DNA of 64,000 bases, taken from positions 1,178,001 to 1,242,000 of the forward strand of contig NW_024466413.1 in the NCBI RefSeq assembly GCF_017591425.1, read 5' to 3'. Positions 22,980 through 32,665 of the stretch are shown here, piece after piece. The stretch comes from Ochotona curzoniae (Eukaryota; Chordata; Mammalia; Lagomorpha; Ochotonidae). A program made the position numbers and the translations under genes. The notes under the pieces are model-generated. The model did not search any database, had not been told where the DNA came from, and saw only the letters and a program-made list of their open reading frames with translations. The stretch's first letter is position 1. Every line of letters begins with the position of its first letter.

Positions 22980-24480
22980 TGCACATGCTGGTCGTTGCAG
23001 TTGCTGGGTCAGTTCTGTTTCCAGCCCTATCTTACACTTGAACCAGTGGGTGTTGCAGTTCCAGCCCGATCCTACCCACTTCAAACTTGGTCCTCACGCA
23101 AACCAGTGGGAGCTGCAGCCTAATCAAGGCGACTCCCCATCACCCCCACCAGGCCTGCTCCCTACCCTGGTTCCTATGCTTGCTAGCATGTACTGCAGGC
23201 TTGTTCAGTCTGTCCCACATCCCATTTAGCTCTTGTACTTGTCAATGGGCATTGAAGCCTAGTTCAACCCAACGAATCTACTATCCAGCCCACACATATA
23301 CTGGCAGGTGCCTTTCTGTCCAGCCATGTCTGCCCTGTCCTGGTTTTCGTGCTCTCCAGTGGGAGTGGTTACCCATGAGGGAGGTGCCCACTATCTCCCT
23401 GGTAGGCCTCTCGAACTCCCGGATTGTGAACTCTCCAGGTAGTTTCGGCATTTAACTTAACAGAATTAGCCCCCAGTGCTAGTCTCTGCCATCTGATGAT
23501 GTGGCAAAGCCCAACCAACCCTTACCCAATCTAATTTTTGTTTGTACCAGTTGGAATAGTCAGCCCAATCTGGCCCTTCCTCAATCTAACTCACATGAGG
23601 CCTACAGGTGCTGTAGCCCTGCCTGGTCTGGTCTGTACCCATCCCAACTCATGTTCTCCAATGGGAGTGGTTGAACAGCAGGGGAGCCCACATTCCCCTG
23701 CCAGCTTTGCCTCCTCCCCCCTGCCCCCTGGTTCTCACATGTGCTATTTGGGTGCTGCAACCACATCTGGTTATGCTCATACTGGTGGCTCCATGGGCCA
23801 GGCCTTATTGCTGGTTTTCAATCCATTCCAGTTCTTGGTGTTGGCTGTTTCATTCCTACCAAGGCTTATCCATACCCAGACACTGCTCACACATGGCTCA
23901 GTAGGGACAGAGACCCAGCCTGGTCCGTCCTACATCTACCCAGGTTTTTCAGAGTGCCAGATGGTGCTGGTGTCTAGCCCAGTTTGGTGCACTCAGCCCC
24001 AGTCCACATTTGTGCCTAGGGAGATTGCAGCCATATCCAGACCAGAATGCAGCCCCAACTCCAGACCCTGCACCCTCCCATGGGAATCCCAACCCAGCAA
24101 GGGTGTACTCTCACAGCTCCCCAACCGAGTCTATTCCCAGCCCTAGATTATGCGTGTATCATTGGGTGCTCTGACCAAGCTGGCTTAGCTCCTCACCTGT
24201 TTCAGCCTTTGCCTTCGATGCTGTGCTGTAGTATCCCTGCCTCATGAAGAACAGCTGGGAGAAGAGCCTAGGTCAGAATGACATGTGCTCCATCCCGATT
24301 TCTTTTCTGTTTTGTGAGTTGAACTTTGCTTGGCCCTGCCCGATCCGCCCCCTTCCAGTTGCAGTTCGGCCCACCCCACATTCGGTTTTAGGATGCACCT
24401 TTGGGTGGTGCTGCCTTAACCTGCCCAGATTGCCATTGGTTCCTTTACCCGTAAGTGATGGCAGGTGCCATGGTCACTCC
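22980..24480 (-). repeat. Degenerate tandem units inside the element
   Basis: On the plus strand, motifs such as 'ACCAGTGGGTGTTGCAG' (23042) and 'ACCAGTGGGAGCTGCAG' (23102) recur, as do 'CCAGTGGGAGTGGTTACC' (23357) and 'CCAATGGGAGTGGTTGAA' (23658). Each recurrence sits among similar 'CAGCCC...AT/CCC' text at a spacing of roughly 60-80 bases or its multiples. The repetition is too eroded for an exact unit. Confidence 0.5.
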
Positions 24481-25019
24481 TAGCCTAGCTCATCGCCACC
24501 TCAGCTCGCGAGCTAACCTGCGGGACTTGTATTTCCACAGGGTTGGGCCCACGTTTGCCCCACAGAATTTACCCTGAACCGAGTTCTCTCACATGCTGGT
24601 TAGTGTCTTGGACCCGCAAAATGTGAGCAGTCCACTATTCCACCACCCAGTCAAGTAATGGTACCTATCCCTGCCAGACAGGCCCCATCCATAGCTTTGT
24701 GTGGACTGGTATGTAGCAGTCAGTGATGCTCTATGCTCACAGCGCATCTCAGGATTCCTAATTTGGCTGGTGGATCAGTCTGGCCCAAATAGATCTTATG
24801 GACTCTCCCCTCCAAGCCATAAGATCTCAGTCCCCACGCTTGCCAGAAAGTTTCATGACCCCATTACTGGGAATCACCCAGAATTTATCTCTCAGCTACA
24901 CTTAATCTGGCCTTATTCATGGGTGTCCCTAGCAGCAATTTTATATCCTAAAAACCCCAGAGCTCGCCGGTCGGCCACCAGCAGGCAGAGCCTGGCACCA
25001 TTTGGTGCACTGGCTGCCC

Positions 25020-25078
25020 AAAGTCAGGGACTCAGTCACTGCCTTTTGGCAGTGGCTTTGGGCTGAGTCCCCAGCCTT
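25020..25078 (-). repeat. 59-bp palindromic unit, inner copy
   Basis: It contains nested inverted repeats: GGGACTCAG pairs with CTGAGTCCC, and inside it CACTGCC pairs with GGCAGTG around a TTTT loop. A second copy lies at 25281-25339, 261 bases away. Confidence 0.8.
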
Positions 25079-25280
25079 GGATCCAGCCTGGCAGGGGCAC
25101 CCCCATAGCCACCACACTGTAGGGAGCAGCAAGCTGCGCCCAACCCCAAGACCTGGACCTCTCCCAGATTTGTCCTGCTGCAAGGTGTCAGCAGCAGAAT
25201 GGAGCTAGAACTTTAATCCAGTTCCCAAGTTTCCCTCATGGTGTACTCACCCTGAGGGAAGAGCTCTCTTGGGCCTGGAG

Positions 25281-25339
25281 AAAGCCAGGGACTCAGTCAC
25301 TGCCTTTCAGCAGTGGCTTTGGCCTGAGTCCCCAGCCTT
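25281..25339 (-). repeat. 59-bp palindromic unit, at the element's 5' end
   Basis: It is about 90% identical to 25020-25078 and keeps the same outer stem (GGGACTCAG/CTGAGTCCC) and a slightly shorter inner stem. It forms the extreme 5' end of the 2.85-kb element on its coding orientation; its last two bases fall in the target duplication. Confidence 0.8.
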
Positions 25340-25503
25340 CCAAAAGAGCTTTTTAAGAGATTACTTTTAATGCCTTTGCTTTGCTGCTATCTGGTGCACG
25401 AGGCTAATGTTATTAATGTTGAATGATTCAGCACAAGTTAAGTCAGTAGTTTTCAGGATAATTTGCTGTTAATTATTGTTTTACTTGCCATAGAATGTGG
25501 CTC

Positions 25504-25506
<3 letters not shown>

Positions 25507-25553
<47 letters not shown>

Positions 25554-25575
25554 ACGCACACACACCACGCACACA
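25507..25575. repeat. (CA)n microsatellite
   Basis: About 22 perfect CA repeats from 25507 are followed by two CACG-interrupted copies. Confidence 0.95.
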
Positions 25576-27639
25576 CTTTGACCAGAGCTGCTTTCTAAAA
25601 CCCAAAATGTAAGGCAGACTGCCCACCCCCTCACGCGCAGTCTGAGGGTCTGCAGAAAATGAGGTAAGCTAATGATGACTTATTCTGTGCAATGTAACAG
25701 TGTCTGTGTATTACTCACTTGTTGATACCAGGAATTTCCCAGTTTTCCTTTCAGCTCATGTAACTCCCATGGCATGCTTTAAAGGATTTTTAAAAAGCTG
25801 TTTTCACCTAAATGAGAAGGTTTCACAGGAAGCAACACCTCTCCCGCAGAAGAAACGCTGTTCCAGGGAAGACCCCAGCGGCAGCCTTTGGGCCCTCTGA
25901 TGACCTTCTCCCTTGGGCCAAGGCCGCAGCTCTGTGTTCTAGATTCTGCACTGCCTCTCTCTAGTGACTGCTTTTCCAGCATGAAGACTTTGCCAAGTGG
26001 CTCCCGTTTCTTCTATGAAGGACAACAGATGTTCTCTGTGAGGAATCAGCTCTGCAAGCCTGTGTGGTCTTCCACGAATGCCCCACTCTGCCCTCACAGA
26101 GAAGGCAGTCAAAGATCCTGCTCATGCAGTGGGTATGGCTGTCTTGCAATAAAGCTCCATGACAAAGCAGCCTGTCAGCTCCGTGCATTTTGTCAACTTG
26201 GCTTTGGATATGCTCACGCTGTCATACTCCTGCTAATGGGCTTGAGTGGCCATGGACGTGTCAGCTCTCCTTAGAATGCTGCTTGGTCCCTTCTCTTTCT
26301 CCATTATGTGGGCCGCACCACACTGCAGTGATGGTGGGATGTGAACTAGAAGGATCCTGGGTCCCTGTGAAATCTGAGCTGGACCAATAACCTTGCAGTT
26401 ATTCTCTTGTGCCTGAAAGATTGACAGAGCCTGACTGAAAGGCATCTGAACTAACACAGTACATGACTGAAGCCAGGCTCAAAGAAGGTGTATTGTGGAA
26501 TTTACTGTCTTCAGATGTTAGAAACCCAGAATTGTATTTCAGTTGTCCCCACCCTTTGAGCACTCCTATGCCTCCTGAGAGCTCAGCAATTGCTTTAGCA
26601 TGTTCTCTGCTTTTTTTATTCTTTGCTTCACCCCTAAGTCTTTTTGAATGCTGTAGGTATGGCTTGGGACACGAGTATAAATGAGGCATGCAGGGCACAT
26701 GCGTCCGAAGAGCTGCATGCTAGCAAACATCAAGGCTGACTCATTGCATTTCAGTACCTTTGCTTGGACGTGAAATCTATTGACCATCGTTTTTCCTTTC
26801 AATTTACTTTCTATTTCCCTTTTGAAATCACTTTGCCCTCTGTCTTCTGCCATCTCTGGATAGTCACTTTATTCTTCTTGGTTTCATTCTCCCAACATCT
26901 GATCTTTGTAATGAATCAGACAATTTCACCAACTGCTTAAGCCTTCCAAGCACTTCCCCTCAACACTATAGAATCAATCCCCACATCCTGTACCATAGGC
27001 CATACATGCCAGTAGTATCTGGGTTGCACGGTGTCAGGAACATAATAGGTGCTTGTTAATGTGTTAGTTAATGATGTCAAAGTTGATAGGGGAATGAAAA
27101 GATTGAAAAAGGTTATGTCCAAGCCCACTATATATGATAAAGACTCTGCCCTTACTGTCTGAACACCCGGGCAGGAATCTGTTTCCTGTGTCTTCATATC
27201 CACATTGTTAAATTGGTACAATGATATATATTTCACATGCCTGTTAGAGTAACCAAGGAGATCTTGCACAAATGTGCATGGCGTTTAGCATCATGCATGG
27301 CGTCCAGTGAGAGAAGGTCCTTAGTAGATGTCATTGTGATATTCTTTGTCTTTTCCTGTTCTCTCCCAACCCCTCAAAGCTGGGACCCAGAATGTGATGG
27401 AAAAATGAACTGTTCCTAAGCTTACAGCTCACAGGGGAGAATGACCGCCTTGCTCACTGTGCAGGAACAGGCAGCCCTGAATCATTAGGCACTGGACATA
27501 AAAAACTCCAAGAAGCCACAGCCATTGCCCTGTGCTTGAAGTCTTCTGGAAGCTTACAAGTGAAGCAGCATGACACCGACTGGTTCACTACAGCTCTGCT
27601 GTCAGTCACACACACGGGCACAATAGGCTTCTTGCTTTC
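25576..27639. other. No gene seen; a MIR end near 27000
   Basis: 'GGTGTCAGGAACATAATAGGTGCTTG' at about 27030 resembles the MIR 3' end. The rest has no family or exon that I recognise, although it contains several open frames of 70-128 codons. Confidence 0.4.
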
Positions 27640-27930
27640 TTTTCCCCTTTTTTATGAAAATTAATTACATAAAGAGAGGGAGAGACAGAGAAACATTTTC
27701 CATCTACTGGTTCACTCCTGCAATGGTTGCAATGGCCAGGAGCTTCATCCTGTGTCTCCCACATGTGTGAAAAAAGCCCAACACTAGAGTCATCTTCTGA
27801 GGATTTTCCCAGGCCATTAGCAAGAGACTTCATTGAACGTGGAGTACCCAGAGTACAAACTAGAGTCCACGTAGAATGCCACCATTGCGGGCAACTCTTT
27901 AACCCACCATACCACAATACCAGCCCTGAC
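27640..27930 (-). repeat. C-SINE, antisense
   Basis: The complement order is clear: tail at 27645-27665, GAGAGGGAGAGACAGAG, 'CATCTACTGGTTCACTCC', 'TGTGTCTCCCACATGTG', 'CTCTTTAACCCACCATACCAC'. The middle is diverged. Confidence 0.85.
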
Positions 27931-28829
27931 TCCTTGTTTCAAGATACTTCCCCTACGAACTTTTAGAGGAAGACGAATGTTAACCACTTTTGGAAGAAGG
28001 AATGGCTTTTTCTTTGGCACTGCTAAAAGTCTGAAGAAGATCAGAGTCATCTTATGTTCCATCCTCCCTCCCGCTCCCCCCCACCCCCTTTTTTAAGAAG
28101 ATGAACTCACTTTACTAAAAACCACACTGTGGTCAGCACATGTTTTGGTTTATACTCTTCTCTCAACCCGAACTGGAAAATGTTTCCATTTTGGAGATAA
28201 TAAACTAAAACTTGAGAATCATGAACACAGCTACTATAACCTCAAGACAACTGAAGACTACACAACTGCACAGCATCCGCTGGCCTTCCAGTGGATCATT
28301 CTTGCTCTCTCTAAGACAACCCCGGTCTTCCAGACATGAAGAGATCCACATTGCTCTGTGGATCTGGCAACTCAATGGCTAGGGAATGTGATGCACAAAG
28401 CCAATATTTTGAGTTCTCTGGAGGAAAGAGTTATGGGCTACCTGTCTTTGCCTCCCTGGTGCCCAGGACATAGTTGGCACTGATGCCAAGAGTTTCATGC
28501 AAGATCATGTATATTGAATGCCACCCAAGTGCAACAGTTGCATTTCCTTATTTTAGGCCACATCAGAAGTGCTCCCCAAAGCTGCACAAGCCATGACCTC
28601 TGTGGCTACAGAGACAATCCACAACACAGCAGTGGCTCTTGGTGTCAATACAATTACTGCTGCCCCTGCGAAGTTGGTACTGATGATGACGTGTCCTATG
28701 GTGGTCGTAGCCAGTCCTCAGCTCTCTTATTTAAGTTGTATGTGCCCAGAGGACCTTTTGATGATAAAACATCTCCCTTCCATATTAACAACTTTTAGTG
28801 AAGGTAAGAGCAGTGTGAAAGCATATGTA
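27931..28829. other. No gene assigned; acceptor-like site near 28555
   Basis: A 'TTTCCTTATTTTAG|G' acceptor-like string at about 28542-28556 is followed by two overlapping open frames of about 95 codons (to 28798 and 28859). There is no donor at a sensible distance and I do not recognise the peptide, so I do not call an exon. Confidence 0.3.
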
Positions 28830-29245
28830 TTAATTTCCTATTGTTCCTGTATAACATAGCCACATAAATTGAGTTGCTTAAAACAAATTCATCCTTTATA
28901 ATTTGAGAAGTAAGAGGTCCAAACATGAGTCAGCCTGGGATCTGACCTTTTGGGAGAGTCCCCATTTTCCTTTACTTCTCTAGCTTCCGAGGTTTAGCAG
29001 CATTGGTGGTGGGGGGGGGGGGCTGTATGATTGTGTTCAATCTGGTCTCTGCTTTATTCCAAATATCTGCTCCAATTCTGACTGCTTTACCACTCTCTTA
29101 TAAGGGCCCTTAAACTTTTCCTTTAACCAGACAATTCAGGACAATCTTTGGACCCTCATTAAGTTATAGTTGCAACTCATGCAAAGCCTTATATTCAACA
29201 GCTTCTGGGAACTCTTTAGTGGGTGTCTTTGGAGGGGCTTGTGTT
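28830..29245 (-). repeat. MaLR-type LTR, antisense
   Basis: 'GTATTAATTTCCTATTGTTCC', 'GTTGCTTAAAACAAATTC', 'CTCTTATAAGGGCCCTTAAAC' and 'TTCTGGGAACTCTTTAGTGGG' match, in order, the antisense layout of MLT1/MST-type LTRs. A G12 run sits at about 29010. Confidence 0.6.
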
Positions 29246-31021
29246 ATAACCTCCAAAGCGAACGGTTTCTCACCATCTGGCTAAAGCAGGGCTCCACTTT
29301 GCCTGAATCCCATAATCAATGTTGACTTGCAATTTAGAAGTAATTCAAGGGAGGACTTCAACAAAAGATATCAGCATGCTCACTTGAAATGTCTGTTTTG
29401 CAGGTCCTCTGTGGACTGAGATGACAGTCTCTGACACACACTCAGGATTGTCTGGGTCATGGAGTCTTCTGCAGACTGAAAACCCCTGTCCAGGCTTCTA
29501 CCTTGGAGGACAGGGTTGCTCCTTAGGGCTCTGGGATGGGGCACGTTCTCCACATTCTTAACAGGCACTCAAAGGAGTTCTTAGAAGCCAAACAGATTGA
29601 AGACTTATTTTATCACCTTGTGTACACCTTTCCCGTCCAAGCCCAACCTTCCAGGGATAAGGCTGTACAAACGCATTCAAAATCTGCTGGGTGATAGACA
29701 TCATGTCCCACATAGACATAAACCATTTCTTCAAACGTTCACCATAAACTGGATTGTTGGCATCCTCTCCATCTGGACAAGAGGCCACAGGAGGTCTCCA
29801 GTGTGCCCTCATATCACATCTAGTCATGTGTGGGAATGCGAGTCTATCTGGATCCATCCAACTTAAATCATATTTTCTTTCACTCTACAGAAAAGGTGGC
29901 AAAGTTCTCATAGGAATCTAATGCTGGGCCATGAGACATTGAGACTTATTTCACGTACAATGAGGTCTGACTAGAGATATCATTTATGCAATAAAACATT
30001 GGGAGGATGAGTTTGACTGCTAAGGATAACCCGTCCTCGTAATGTTTGTAAAAATATGCGTTATTTTCCACTCAATTACTGTTTTCCTTTTAGCCCACAT
30101 TTTCTGGATAATTGTGTCAATTTTCCACTTTATTCCTTGTTTAAACATAGCCATGGCTTTCTGTGGCTCTCAAAGGAAAATTGGACAACAAACAAGGAAG
30201 CAGAAATTGGGCCAGTCATTATTCAGAGAAATAGAGGGCCTGGCACATTCTGTAATTTCAGCCAGTCCCTGGGCCGGATTTTCACTCAGAAAGTGAAGCA
30301 GCTTAATTGCAGAGCATTATGTGCAAGTGGGCAAAGGACAAGCCGTAGGGAGGGTCTTGATTAGAAATAATGGCAGGGCACTTGGTTTCTAAAGTCACTT
30401 TTTGTTTTTTAGAAAATTGAGGGAACAAATGGCATAATAATGTATGTTTAAAACTAGCAGGTGCAAGCATCTGGGTAGAATTCAAAAGAACCCCTAGGAG
30501 AATACAATTCTGAAATACAAATCAAGTTTATCCATTCAGAGAATGCTTAGAAAATTTTTCAATAATTATAAATTAGAAATGAGTGTTGGCACATCCTTTC
30601 TACGTGATAGTGCAGTATTTCACAGCAGGTACACCCAGGGAATATTTAGTTATGTAGCAGAGATATTCCTTGGCTTGCTACTCACTCTCAATTATATCCC
30701 AGGACAGATGCATATTGATCTGTAAGCTTTACCCATTGGAAAGAGAAGTGCTCTTTGTGGCATATATGATAACTATCAAAATTAATCATATTGACTTAGA
30801 GCATGCCAACTAATTTTATCTCTAAATTTATTGCAAGTAAATTTGTACACACAGTTAACATTGTGTGTGTACAATAACATTGTTACAATACGTACAGATC
30901 TATACACATTTAAGCATCTATCCTATTTTGCCCTTTCTTCATTCTACATTTGAAACAGCTGTACTATTTTGGCAGTTTTCACATGGATGAGTTAATACAC
31001 ACTTTTCCCCCCATAATTTGA
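29246..31021. other. No gene seen
   Basis: Open frames of 99 and 102 codons lie at 29558-29857 (minus) and 30056-30364 (plus). They have no domain and overlap frames in other phases. No repeat family is apparent. Confidence 0.4.
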
Positions 31022-31355
31022 ACTCTTTTTTATTTTCCATTATTCATTTTTATTTGAAGGGCAGATTTAAAAAAAAAAAAAAGAGGAGACATAGAGAGAA
31101 AGATCTTCCGTTAGCTGGTTCACTCCCATGATGGCTGCAAAGGCCATGCGGACCTGATTTGAAGCCAAGAGATTCTTCCAGTTCTCTCACTTCAGTGTCA
31201 GTGGCCAAAGCACTTGGCCCAGTCTCTGCTGCTTTCCCAGGCTATGACCAAGGAACTGGATTAAAGGTGGACCAGCAGGAATAGAACTGCTACTCAAATG
31301 GAATGGCAGTACCACAGGTTTAGGTTTAACTTGCTATACCACCACACTGGCCAAG
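31022..31355 (-). repeat. C-SINE, antisense, full length
   Basis: The tail complement with an A14 run at 31066 precedes 'AGAGAGAAAGATCTTCCG', 'GGTTCACTCCCATGATGGC', 'TTTCCCAGGCTATGACC' and 'TTAACTTGCTATACCACCAC'. Confidence 0.88.
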
Positions 31356-32361
31356 TTAATACATTGTTGACACACACGTGTTTGAATATTTACGTGGAAT
31401 TCTTGCATGGGCTATGTAGGAGAACAAATGCAGAAGGTGGGGTGATAAAGTGTAGAGTGAGACGACCTTGAGATGAGCGTGTAGGGGTGCTTCCTAGTCT
31501 AAAATTCCATCCCTCTCTTTGGCTCTTACTGACTTAGTCCCTATCAATTTTATAGACCTGTGTTTGATATAAAATGTACTAAGTATAGCTATAAATATAG
31601 TACACCATTATCATCATGATAGCCTCATTTAATATTGTACATAGGATCAGATTATAATTTTCGTTGAAAATTCATGAAAAAATCCAAAGGAAAATGCAAA
31701 CCACTTCATCATTATTCTTTGCGTAGACAGGTAAGACATCAATGCAGAGTTTCAGTCTATATCTCAGTGATGAATCATGCTTTCCAATAGGACACACGCT
31801 CCATGACAGCCCAAGATTTAGTTTGCAAACTGTATTCAGGTCTATAAGAGTGTAACTTTTGTAGACTATGTAAATTTACCTTAGTGTAATTAAAGGTGTC
31901 AGAATTTACAGTAGAGTATTGTTCTTCTCGTTATATACTAAGAAAAAAAATATTGCAGGCAGCAAATCCTCACTGTTTAACAAGTGTACTCAGAATTATT
32001 CAATTAACTAGGGGCATTTACCTGACCTTTATTTTGAAATTTGATATTTAAGGCATCAAACTCTGACATTTCTTCAACCTGTTGACCTTTTCCAGTAAGG
32101 ATGCAAAAACACTTTCTGTCCAGTAGTAAAGGAATTTATTACACAGCATAACACTAACCAGTTTTGTTGGTAATGTAGACAATTGACTTCAAGTTTGGCT
32201 TTTGGGGAACAATTTGGTTTAGTATATATGGGCAAATTATCTTTGACTTATGTAATCAGAAACCATCAGGACCAAATCAATATTAAATATTATCTGCCAT
32301 TCATTATTGGCTAAGGAACTACAGGCCAACACACATTTATCTATATACTTGTAAAAAACCT
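31356..32361. other. AT-rich stretch, nothing recognised
   Basis: The sequence is AT-rich with no open frame of interest and no repeat family that I can name. Confidence 0.45.
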
Positions 32362-32665
32362 TGCAGGGGCAGGCATTGTAGAGTAGCAAGTGAAGTCACT
32401 GTCTGTGACACTGACACCCCAAATGGTTGACTTACTCCCATCCCTACTCCTCCACTTCCCATTCAACTCCCTGCTGAGGGTTTTGGGAAAAGGAGAAGAT
32501 GCCCCAAGTCCTGGAGCCTCATGCCACTTGGATAAACTCATGGATTCAGTCTGGCCCACCCGTAGCTATTGAGGCCATCTGGGGAATGAACAAGCAGAGA
32601 GAAAAAACCCTTTCTCTCTAACTCTGACTTTCAAGAGAAAAAAGAAATTAAAACTTTTTTTTTTG
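32362..32665 (+). repeat. C-SINE
   Basis: 'GGGGCAGGCATTGTAGAGTAGC', 'TCCACTTCCCATTCAACTCCC', 'CATCTGGGGAATGAACAAGC' and a CT-rich, then A-rich end are in C-SINE order. Confidence 0.88.

Larger units (their letters stand above)
22488..25337 (-). mobile_element. 2.85-kb non-coding retrotransposed element (L1-mobilised, non-autonomous)
   Basis: The element reads on the minus strand. Its 5' end is at 25337, starting with a GGGGACTCAGG-type hairpin unit. Its 3' end is an A-rich tail seen as T-rich plus-strand sequence at about 22488-22562. It is flanked by TTCCAAAAGAGCT at 22475-22487 and 25338-25350; the match continues for five more bases with one mismatch. The right flank reads TTTTTAAGAG, which fits the TTTT/AA cut of L1 endonuclease. 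The last 350 bases (22600-22900) share sequence with the L1-like 3' end at 7.2-7.75 kb. The interior is GC-richer, contains degenerate tandem units and shows no ORF1, ORF2 or retroviral gene on the element's own strand. The open frames up to 202 codons on the opposite strand have no domain. It could be a UTR-only L1 derivative or a chimera. Confidence 0.75.

Noticed and set aside
23538..24146. Plus-strand open frame of 202 codons
   Set aside because: It lies antisense inside the non-coding 2.85-kb retroelement; the proline/serine-rich text reflects pyrimidine richness and tandem units.
22488..25337. Interpretation of the 2.85-kb element as an ERV provirus with LTRs
   Set aside because: The 59-bp duplicated unit occurs only near one end, there is no LTR pair, and the flanking duplication, tail and target site are of L1 type.
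28542..28798. Possible internal exon with an acceptor-like TTATTTTAG|G
   Set aside because: No donor at a sensible distance, two frames equally open, and I do not recognise the peptide; it cannot be called without transcript data.
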